A stretch of 64,000 bases of DNA, taken from positions 280,099,836 through 280,163,835 of the forward strand of contig OZ010792.1 of assembly GCA_963932465.1 (NCBI GenBank), in the 5' to 3' direction. Source of the stretch: Maratus speciosus (taxonomy: Eukaryota; Arthropoda; Arachnida; Araneae; Salticidae). The notes under the pieces were generated by a model that worked only from the letters and a program-made list of their open reading frames with translations, ran no database searches and was not told the origin of the DNA. The translations under genes and the position numbers were made by a program. Below are positions 55,938 through 64,000 of the stretch, one piece after another. The number at the start of each line of letters is the position of its first letter. Positions within the stretch are counted from its first letter, which is position 1.

Positions 55938-55938
<1 letters not shown>

Positions 55939-56149
55939 GAACTAATTCAAACTCTAATTCAGTTTCTCAAAAATGTATGAAGTTCACGCTCATATTCAGA
56001 AATTTTCAAACGAATCCGGTCAACTCAAACACATCTATGGAAGTGAGTGAAGTTCACTAAAAACTCGTTTTTTTATTTTTTAAATATAATAGAAGTTTAG
56101 CTTCCAAATTTACAAAATTTTGTGAGCTAGTCTTTTGGTTATTCGATGT

Positions 56150-56310
56150 AAGGGTCTTTACGGTCCCGCTCAATTTTCCTTCCCGACACTCGACCCGGTC
56201 TTGGTTTGGGGATTACTTTTTTCGAGAGGTAGGACCGAGATGGACTGGGGCTGGGGCTGAATTTTTTTCCGGATCAAGTCGGAACTGGACTGGACTGCAT
56301 TCTTCTTGAG
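56150..56310. other. GGACTGG/CCCGAC-rich stretch
   Basis: Repeated words (GGACTGGGGCTGGGGCTG, GGAACTGGACTGGACTGC) opposite CCCGACACTCGACCCGGTCT. Similar in style to 20970-21110, perhaps the end of another non-autonomous element. Confidence 0.3.
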
Positions 56311-56428
56311 GTCTACACAGGCAGAAATTTTCAGTCCAATTTCCAATGCAGCTCATATGAAAATCATTTGAAACGGCAGGATCCCTGGTCTGTTCAGTAA
56401 AAATAGGAGTAACATTTAGGCAGGCCCC

Positions 56429-56430
<2 letters not shown>

Positions 56431-56469
<39 letters not shown>
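56431..56469. repeat. Poly-T run
   Basis: About 39 T bases, upstream of the Helitron-like copy 3. Confidence 0.85.
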
Positions 56470-56472
<3 letters not shown>

Positions 56473-56520
56473 GCACGTACTTTTAAATCGCTATTATTCC
56501 ACAATTAAAATGTATATACT

Positions 56521-57336
56521 TATTAGCTCCGATATGCTATTTCTTTCGACCAGCAATAAAAGTTTCGTGTCTAAAAAACAACGTTCCGTTGTATAAGCGA
56601 GTCGTAAAAAAGCAGATGTATCAATGTACGGCTAAATACTCTACTGCAATTTTTTTTTAACTTCTAAGCATCGCACATTTTCAATTTTTATACCGTCGTC
56701 TTAGAAAAAAAAAATACTTTTAACTGCAATTTGTTTTAAAATTTCATCTCAATTTATTTTTGAGATATTAATTTTTTTGTAGTTTTTAGCGCATTTGTTT
56801 AATGTTGGCAACTCAAGTACTCCATTTCTGTAGAAAGTAAAAGATAAATAGTTGGAAAATAGTAATTACATTTTTTTGTTGCCATTTTTCCATAACAACC
56901 GAAAAAAAAAATGTAATTAAAATACGTGGTATTTTGAAAAAAAAAAATATATAAATGAATGATTTCTGATGAAACATGGGGCTGTTATAAACTGTATTTA
57001 ATTTTAAGTATCTATATTAATATTACAAACAAATGAAGGCATATGAATCATTAGATAGCAGATTTCTTTTTGTCGACTTTCTTGAATGACGACATCTCTT
57101 TTTTTGGATTTATGTATTATTCAGCGATAGTGACGTCCTATGAATAATTTATAGTAGATGCTGTTTAAGACTGGATCGTAAATGAGGAATTATTCAGTGG
57201 ATGCGAATAACGTCATTTTATATAAAATAAAAGCGCGTGTTTTAAGTCTTAAAAATTAAATAAGTTTTGTACCATCTATATTTATATACATTTTTTTTCG
57301 ACACGGTTCTGAAAAAGCAGAATTCCTGTTTTCTAG
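56521..57336 (+). mobile_element. Helitron-like element, AATTCTG-hairpin family (copy 3)
   Basis: Starts TTATTAGCTCCGATATGCTA and ends TTCTGAAAAAGCAGAATTCC...CTAG|T (57333-57336). Collinear throughout with 16353-17172 (AACGTTCCGTT-TATAAGC, CTTCTAAGCATCGCACA, AATGCAATTTGTTT variants, TGACGTC, GTCATTTTATATAAAATAAA). The first half of the hairpin is shortened here. Nested in the 3.5-kb TIR element. Confidence 0.65.
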
Positions 57337-57339
57337 TTA

Positions 57340-58090
57340 TTTTTATTATTTTTTTAAGATGAGTAGATGCATTTTTAGTTAATAAAATTAAAGTACGGTA
57401 AAACCTGAGAAAAATAACCTGCCTATGATGGAATCCCGTGTCTAACAACAACAACAAAAAAAAATGTTGATCTATGTAAAATGAGGATATTAGTACTTGT
57501 AAAAAGAATATAATGCATTTACAACAGAGATGAACTTCTAATAAGGGAACCTGCCTATAACGGATTTTTCTTCTTTTCTATGCAATTTCGCCTTAGAAGA
57601 TTTTGTTGTATAAAATTTTTAAATCTCCAAGCCATAGAATGGGGATTACCGATATTAATGATTCTATTGTAAACTATATTGATTTTTAATGAATCTCTAT
57701 TTGTATGTAAATATCTGAATAATTACTAATACCATTAATTTTTTACACGGCTTGGAAACTTGAAAATCTGAAAAATTTTATGTGGAAAAACTTTCTAAGA
57801 CGGAATCACATAGAAGAGAAAAAAACTTTGTTATACTTAAGTTCCTTTTTTAGCAGGTCAGTCGTCTCTAACAAATGTATTATGTTTTTTTCAAACGGAT
57901 TATTATATCCAATTTGCATCGATTACAAAAAAAAAATTCCGTTTAAAATACGATTTCGTCATACACAGATTCTTTAACAGGTTTCACAGTTCTGTATCCC
58001 CTTCCGTATATATGTATATGTAGTATGTACTATTCTTTAAAGAGAATTTTAATTGTGGTATAATAGTAGCTCAAAAATATATGTGTTTTA
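57340..58090. other. Interior of the 3.5-kb element, unassigned
   Basis: AT-rich. Contains AGTACGGTAAAACCTGAGAA near 57391, a pogo-like word. The 65-codon plus frame at 57780-57977 has no domain. Confidence 0.35.
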
Positions 58091-58098
58091 GGCCAAAC

Positions 58099-58391
58099 TG
58101 GGACCGGGACTTCGCCGGATTTTGGAAAATTCCAGATTTCTGAAGGAATATCAAATGTACTTCTGATATTCTTAATGGTCCATTTATTCATAATTAATTC
58201 AAAGTCAAGTGATATTTATGTGAGAAAAGAAAATCAATGTTTTTTTTTATATTATTTTTTTTTCTCACATAAATATCACTTAGCTTTGAATTATTTATGA
58301 ATAAATGAACCATTAAGAATACCAGAAGTACATTTGATATTCTTTCGATAATCTGGAATTTTCAAAAATCCAGCGAAGGCCTGGTCCCGAT
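58099..58391. mobile_element. Foldback MITE inside the 3.5-kb element
   Basis: Arms 58099-58236 and 58258-58391 are inverted repeats: GGGACCGGGACTTCGCCGGA faces TCCAGCGAAGGCCTGGTCCC, and TCTCACATAAATATCACTTA faces its complement near the centre. The short T-rich loop is at about 58237-58257. Non-coding. Confidence 0.75.
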
Positions 58392-58394
58392 GAT

Positions 58395-58640
58395 GCCGGA
58401 GTTTCGAAGTTATACGGTACATAATAAATCCTCTAAATTCTTCCTCTCCTAAATTTTATGATAATCTCTCATCCAAATCTTCGGTCCTCCAGCACACAAT
58501 TTATTAAATGAAATATATTTCGCAACTAATGGCGGCGGTGAAATGGGGAAGATAGGGGGCAGTATCCCACTCCCCATCGAATAAAATATATTATACAGAG
58601 GTGACGGCAATACTACTTTGCACAAGGTTAGCGTCGGAGC
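58395..58640. other. Unassigned DNA before the right TIR
   Basis: A 68-codon minus frame (58449-58655) has no recognisable domain. Confidence 0.35.
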
Positions 58641-59069
58641 GGTAGTTGGGATCAATAAAAGTACGTCAAATTGCGTTGCCCTAGGATAAACTAGATCGGC
58701 CTAGGATAACCTAGAAGGTTTTGGCGCCGGAGCAGTCTTTGGGATCAATAAAATCATGCCGAATTGTATTGGCCTAGGATAAACTAGATCGGCCTAGGAT
58801 AAACTAGTTCGGACCAATGAATAGCAGGTTAAACTAGTTTATCCTATGTACGTTAGGCTAAACTAGTTTCGCCAAGGAAAAACTAGTTTATCCTATGGGC
58901 GTTAGGATAAACTAGTTTGGCCTAGGAAAAACTAGTTTATCCTATGGGCGTTGGTATAAACTAGTTTGGCCTAGGAAAAACTAGTTTATCCTATGCGCGT
59001 TAGGATAAACTAGTTTGGCCTAGACCAATCTAGTTTGGCCTAAAATCGGGTTTGGCCGGTAACATATAT

Positions 59070-59440
59070 AAGTACTATTACAAAAATTATTCATCCAAAA
59101 GGCAGGCAGGATCAAGTATATTTAAAATCATGTAAAGCCGAAAAAAATTCCTCATTTATTTTATTATTTCTTTGAGAAAACAAAACAATCACTTGGCGAT
59201 GTTTTTTGCTAACTAAATCTACACAATTTTGGTGTAAATAGTTCAATTTTGTTTAGTGTTTTGATCTTGACATCTCTGGAATTTTATTATTCTCTAAAGT
59301 TGAAATAGGAAACAATAGTACAAAGAGGCACTATCGGACGCTGCTAAAATGCACTAAATGGCAAATAATACTTTGGGAAATCGATCGAACTGAAAAATTA
59401 ATGTTCTAATACGGAATCATAATCAATTTCAATTAATTGC
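59070..59440. other. Unassigned AT-rich DNA
   Basis: Nothing recognised. Confidence 0.4.
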
Positions 59441-59446
59441 AACAAT

Positions 59447-59805
59447 AAACTCAAAACAACAATATCAATATGAATCATTAGTGGAGAAGTAGATAGATTA
59501 GATTGATTTTCACATTTCTATCCGTTGCAATTTAGAAATTTTCATTTGTATTTATATTTTAATTTATATATTTTTAATTTGATTAGTAAAACTCAGTAAT
59601 GATTTAACTATTATTTGAGTTTTACTAACTAATACAGATATAACTACGATAATTTGATTAGTAAACTCAAAACAACAATATCAATATGAATCATTAGTGG
59701 AGAAGTAGATAGATTAGATTGAATTTCACATTTCTATTCGTTGCAATTTAGAAATTTTCATTTGTATTTATATTTTAATTTATATATTTTTAATTTGATT
59801 TGTAT
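59447..59805. repeat. Two-copy tandem repeat (~215-bp period)
   Basis: AAACTCAAAACAACAATATC begins both copies (about 59447 and 59662). They share ~145 bp nearly without change (GGAGAAGTAGATAGATTAGA, GTTGCAATTTAGAAATTTTC). The spacer between copies has ACTCAGTAATGATT-type inverted words. Recent duplication. Confidence 0.85.
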
Positions 59806-59937
59806 ATTCTGAAAAATTAAAGCTTCGGTGAGTTTGACTTGCTGCACACAAAGTGAAACCATTTTTATGTTTTAAAGATTGTTTTACCCAAGTATTAAAA
59901 TCTATTTAAAAGAGATAAAAATTCAAATAGCATCACA

Positions 59938-60090
59938 ATATTAGGTAGCTTTCATTACAAAAAGCTACCTATTGCAGCCGTTCGGAGGAAAGCGATTTCA
60001 AAAAATTTTGGTATATTTTCATCGATCATGACCCCCAGACCCCGAAACCACCCTCCGTTCAAAATTGATATATATATATATATATATATA
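59938..60090. other. Short hairpin and (TA)n tract before the satellite
   Basis: ATTAGGTAGCTTT and AAAGCTACCTAT at 59939-59971 form a hairpin. A TA/AT microsatellite lies at 60069-60091, directly before the first satellite unit. Confidence 0.6.
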
Positions 60091-60091
60091 T

Positions 60092-62130
60092 TGGTGTGTA
60101 CATAGTACATACCAATGTCTCGACCGAGTTCGTTGGCCAGCTTCATCCGCCGTTTTGTTTCAAAATGGCAACCATTTAAAATTTTTAAAAAAATTTAAAA
60201 TTTGAAATGTGGTACCAAAAAATTAAAAATGGAGAAATATTTTTCTCTTATGTATTTGACCTTTATACAAAGATTCCGGAGCAGTTTTTGTTTCGTCTAT
60301 ATCTTAAAAAATGGCTGAGTTATAGCATTTTGAATGTCTAGCGTGGCTGACATTTTGAAACGTCCTGAATTTTGTCATGCGATAAAAGGCGTATTTATGA
60401 ACCGATTTCGATGTAATTCGGTGTGTACATAGTACATACCAATTTCTCGACCGAGTTCGTTGTCCAGCTTAATCCGCCATTTTGTTTCAAAATGGCGGCC
60501 ATTTAAAATTTTTAAAAAAATTAAAAATTTGAAATGTGGTACCAAAAAATTGAAAATGGAAAAATGGTTTTTTCTTATGTATATGACCTTTATACAAAGA
60601 TTTCGGAGCAGTTTTTGTTTTGTCTATATCTTAAAAAATGGCTGAGTTGCAGCATTTTGAATTTCTAGCGTGGCTGACATTTTGAAACGTCCTGAATTTT
60701 GTCACGCGATAAAAGGCGTATTTATGAACCGATTTGGATGTAACTTCGTTTATACATAGTACATACTAATGTATCGACCGGGTTCGTTGGCCAGCTTCAT
60801 CCGCCATCTTGTTTAAAAATGGCGGCCATTTAATTTTTTAAGAAAAATTTAAATTTGAAGTGTGGTATTAAAAAATTGAAAATTGAAAAAATATTTTCTT
60901 CTTATGTGTTTGAACTTGATAAAAAGATTCGGGAGCAGTTTTTGTTTCGTCTATATCTTAAGAAATGGCTGAGTTATAGCATTTTGAATTTCTAGCGTGG
61001 CTGACATTTTGAAACGTCCTGATTTTTGTCACGTAATAACAGGCGTATTTATGAACCGATTTGGATGTAGCTTGGTGTAAACATAATACATACAAATATC
61101 TCGACCGAGTTCGTTGGCCAGCTTCATCCGCCATCTTGTTTCAAAATGGCGGCCATTTAAAAAAATTTAAAAAATAAAAAAATTAAAATGAGATACCAAA
61201 AAATTGGAAAATGAAAAAGATTTTTTTTGTATGTGTTTGACCTTAATACAAAGATTCCGGAACAGTTTTTGTTTCGTATATATCTAAAAAAATAGCTGAG
61301 TAATAGCATTTTGAATTTCTATTGTGACTGACATTTTAAAACGACCTGATTTTTGTCACGCGATAACAGGCGTATTTATGAACCGATTTGGATGTAACTT
61401 GGTCTGTACACAGTACATACCAATGTCTCTACCGAGTTCGTTGGCTAGCTTCATCCGCCTTCTTGTTTCAAAAGGGTTGCCATTTAAAAAAAAATTAAAT
61501 TTAAAATTTAAACAGAGGTATTAAAAAATTGGAAAATGAAAAAGATTTTTTTTATGTGTTTGGCCTTGATACAAAGATTCCGGAGCAGTTTTTGTTTCTG
61601 AAAATTTGTTCTTTTGTTTATATCTTAAAAAATGGTTGAACTATAGCACTTTGAATTTCTAGCATGGCTAACAATTTGAAACGATCTTGTATTTGTCACG
61701 CGATAACACACGTATTCGCCTATTTCACTGTAAGAAGGCATGTGGATAGTATACATCAATACCTCGACCAAGTTCGCTGGCCAGATTCATCAGCCATTTT
61801 GTTTCAAAATGGCGGCCATTAAATTAAAAAATATATATATATACTTAAAGTGAGGTGCAAAAAAATTAGAAATTGAAAAAGGATTCTTTCTTGAGTATTT
61901 GACCTTGATATAAGGATTCAGGAGCATTTTTTGTTTGTCTTTACCTTAAAAAATGGCTCAGATATAGCAGTTTCAATTTCTATTGTGGGTGACATTTTGA
62001 AAAATCTGATTTTTTGCATGCGACAGCACTCGTATATATCAACCGATTCCGATGTGATTGAGAATGTGCACAGCAATTACTAAGGTCATGACCAAGTTCA
62101 CTGGTTAGCCTCATCCACCATGTTGTCTTA
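60092..62130. repeat. ~328-bp satellite, six to seven units
   Basis: The unit contains GTGTACATAGTACATACCAA, TCTCGACCGAGTTCGTTGGC, CAAAATGGCGGCCATTTAA, TTCCGGAGCAGTTTTTGTTT, CTAGCGTGGCTGACATTTTG and GGCGTATTTATGAACCGATT. GACCGAGTTCG-type anchors recur near 60122, 60450, 60775, 61102, 61430, 61766 and 62089. Units become more diverged toward the right. Frames on both strands (60-66 codons) recur with the period and are repeat products. Confidence 0.88.
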
Positions 62131-62134
62131 AAGT

Positions 62135-63045
62135 GTCAGGCACTTTAAGAAATCGCCGAATTTGGCAGCCAAATATAAGTTACTTTAAAGAAAAGCAGCT
62201 TGGATAAAGCTGACTAATTTCGCGAAATTCTCATTCATTATATTGATAAAAATTAGTATTGAATCTCCTATATTCAGTTTCCACTAAATTGAGCTTCGTG
62301 TGTTTAAATGATATAAGGTGGCTTTTTTAAAATAAGGAAAATGAAAGCTACCTCTTCCTCCCGGCACTGGCCGGAAGGACTTTTATGAATTTGCAAGGGG
62401 CTGTACATATACAACGTTATCAACTTTGATAATTTTAGTCTCCCTGCGCACCCCCTTACGATATCATACGGTATCTCTCTCGACCTTCTCCCCTCCGTAA
62501 TGATATAGTTATCAATGTATAATTTTTTCCCCTTTTGTTTAAAGTGACATATAAATATAATAATACATTTATTTTTCGCATACTATACTGATTCAAGAAA
62601 AATCAATAAAATGTCACTTTATATATGAAATAACACTTAAAAGAAATAGTTAAAAGTATATTTAAAAGTAGTTACTAATATATTTTTGTAACATAATGCA
62701 TCCAACAGTAAGGTCTTCTTGCACTTGCCCCCGCACGGGGGGAGGGGGGGCAGACAGAACTTCTTATTAACAAAACAGGTGGACAACATTCTTTCTCTTT
62801 TATTTACTAGTAAACAAAAGTATCATTTCAAGCAGCATATGGTTTCTCGAACAGCGTATTATATAGGCATACGCAGGTCCGAAACTAGCCTTTTTTGCAC
62901 CCGGTGCAAACATGGATTTTGGCGCATCCCCCCCCTCTTCCCCAAAGTATGTTTACAAAGAGAATTTTACTAATTTTTTAATAGCCGACTTATTTTAAAA
63001 TTTAAAATATGTAATCATAAAATATGTAATACTGAACTACGTAAT
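62135..63045. other. Unassigned DNA with G- and C-rich patches
   Basis: Patches include CCCGCACGGGGGGAGGGGGG near 62731, GCACCCGGTGCAAA near 62898 and CCCCCCCTCTTCCCC near 62929. The 84-codon plus frame at 62719-62973 crosses these patches and has no domain. Confidence 0.35.
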
Positions 63046-63049
63046 CTAC

Positions 63050-63105
63050 AATGGCGGATCCAAGGGGGAGGTCAAGGGAGTCATGACCCCCCTCTGAACA
63101 CCAAC
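63050..63105. mobile_element. Possible hAT-like end (AATGGCGGATCCAAGGGG)
   Basis: AATGGCGGATCCAAGGGGGA followed by GTCATGACCCCCCTCTGA resembles a widespread hAT-like TIR of the form CAGTGGCGGATCCAGGGGG. Only one end is visible. Confidence 0.3.
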
Positions 63106-63142
63106 AAAAATATTCTAAAGATCATTTTAAAAATGAAATATA

Positions 63143-63350
63143 CAGTAGAGTCCCGATTATCAGAGTTTCCGCTTTATTATAATTATTTTCTTCTGATGGG
63201 CTGATGGCTTCCATTGTTATGAAACAGCCATTATAAATGAAGTGTTAGGTGAAGATAAAAGAGCAGAAAAAAATTATGGCCATTTTTTTTTTCCTATTCT
63301 GACCAGAAAATCAGAGATCTAACTTTTTACGACTGCTCTTTCATGAAAAT
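63143..63350. mobile_element. pogo/Tigger-like MITE (copy 2)
   Basis: Starts CAGTAGAGTCCCGATTATCA after TA, then ATTTTCTTCTGATGGGCTGA, AACAGCCATTATAAATGAAG and GTTAGGTGAAGAT-AAAGAGC. The right arm (TTCTGACCAGAAAATCAGAG, GACTGCTCTTTCAT) stops early, so this copy of the 24620-24943 MITE lacks its right end. Confidence 0.6.
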
Positions 63351-63419
63351 AATGAATAATTACAATGTTCCTTAAGATTGATTTTTTAATGTACTAAGCT
63401 TACAATTTAACTCAAATTG

Positions 63420-63825
63420 GAAAAGTCAACCTTTGCCATGGTGGCGGCATTACCCCGAGATGACAATATAGCGGAAATCCCCCATCAAAGCGAAAGAAGA
63501 ACCGGAGTTGTTCAATAAATTATATCAAAATGTCGGCGAATGCATTTAGATTACGGATTATTATCTTGAGTACCTAATGCTACAATAAAAGTTGTTTAGC
63601 TCTACTCATTTGAAGCTCCAAAATAAGAAACAACTAGATGAAAACTAAATTTTCCACTAGAATAAGCGAACGACGTACAACAAAATCATTCTCACTCTAG
63701 GCACTGTTTCTATTGTTGGCCACTACAGTGCAAGCGCATTCACTATCTCAAACTGTCATTAATTTTAAGCTAGGCGGGGTGGCGGCATAACCCCGAGTGG
63801 TGCCATTCCCCCGGTCTCCCCTATA
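63420..63825. mobile_element. Right end of an element related to the pogo-like TIR element
   Basis: The end ...TCCCCCGGTCTCCCCTATAG at 63808-63827 matches the right TIR at 39934-39953. Internal GGTGGCGGCATTACCCCGAG (63440) and GGTGGCGGCATAACCCCGAG (63779) repeat a subterminal motif. No left TIR or transposase trace is seen here, so it is either truncated or a distinct subfamily. Confidence 0.5.
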
Positions 63826-63827
63826 GT

Positions 63828-64000
63828 ATTTTTAAATATCTGATCTAGACATAATTTTCACTGCTTTAACAATACTTTCGTGAATAAATTCTTCTTTGCA
63901 AATGAGTGCAATAAAACACATTTTTCTATGACCATGCTAATGCACGTGCCTTCAAAGAATATTTTGTGAATTCCCGTCCGAACAGCTGAATCAAACATAA
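63828..64000. other. Window end, nothing recognised
   Basis: AT-rich sequence continuing past the window. Confidence 0.4.

Larger units (their letters stand above)
55555..59068. mobile_element. 3.5-kb element with TIRs built of ACTAGT palindromes
   Basis: The ends ATATGTTACCGGCCAAACCC and ...GGCCGGTAACATATA are inverted repeats. The TIRs run about 330-430 bp inward (55555-55885 and 58640-59068). Each TIR is packed with ~57-bp palindromic units based on AACTAGTTTATCCTA, GGATAAACTAGTTTTTCCTA and GGCCAAACTAG. The interior carries other insertions (A and T runs, a Helitron-like copy, a foldback MITE) and no long frame. Long TIRs with repeated subterminal motifs are typical of DNA transposons, but I do not recognise the superfamily. 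Confidence 0.7.

Noticed and set aside
1..64000. Endogenous viral sequence or bacterial contamination
   Set aside because: No capsid, polymerase or envelope-like frames, no operon-like packing and no LTR pair were seen.

Overview
This window looks like gene-poor, repeat-saturated nuclear DNA from a metazoan, most plausibly an arthropod. The reasons are its strong A+T bias, long microsatellites, no bacterial-style packed open reading frames, and a dense mixture of transposon types common in arthropod genomes: TTAA-flanked piggyBac-like MITEs, pogo/Tigger-like MITEs, Helitron-like elements, Tc1/mariner-like terminal inverted repeats (TIRs) and a Penelope-like remnant. The species cannot be fixed from the sequence. 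I found no intact protein-coding gene and no convincing exon chain. The longest open frames are about 100 codons, and most of them fall in repeats or low-complexity DNA. The only protein remnants I can defend are a broken GIY-YIG endonuclease in both arms of a palindrome (13.2-14.7 kb) and the cysteine-rich tail of a pogo-like transposase (39.4-39.6 kb, minus strand).

Layout. 0-12 kb: unassigned AT-rich DNA, a foldback at 2.2-2.5 kb, a 2.4-kb long-TIR element (4.69-7.11 kb) with nested inverted and tandem repeats, a foldback with internal 140-bp tandem units (7.66-8.22 kb), and a Helitron-like element with internal tandem repeats (9.85-10.82 kb). 12-17 kb: a degenerate ~172-bp array invaded by a palindromic Penelope-like remnant with four 242-bp tandem units, then a Helitron-like element. 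17-28 kb: scattered MITEs and Helitron-like ends, a second 820-1100-bp Helitron-like copy carrying a palindromic pogo MITE, and a 53-bp satellite. 28.9-33.9 kb: a transposon nest at least three levels deep that can be read from its target-site duplications. 35-45 kb: another member of the long-TIR family, a second tandem-repeat Helitron-like element, a pogo-like TIR element, and a 147-bp satellite. 45-50 kb: a TTAA MITE and a two-phase satellite (184-bp core with or without an expanded AAATA-type tract) cut by a hAT-like end. 50-54 kb: two tRNA-like sequences, one a complete 73-nt cloverleaf between perfect 43-bp inverted repeats, and a Helitron fragment split by a pogo MITE. 54.5-59.1 kb: a ~1-kb palindrome abutting a 3.5-kb element whose TIRs are built from SpeI-like palindromes. 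60-62 kb: a ~328-bp satellite. The last 1.9 kb holds MITE ends and one end of an element related to that at 39 kb.

No set of genes works together here. The information lies in the order of insertions and in how satellites and mobile elements overlap. Family names rest on terminal motifs and target-site duplications read by eye. No alignment or database search was run, so identities and copy numbers are visual estimates.
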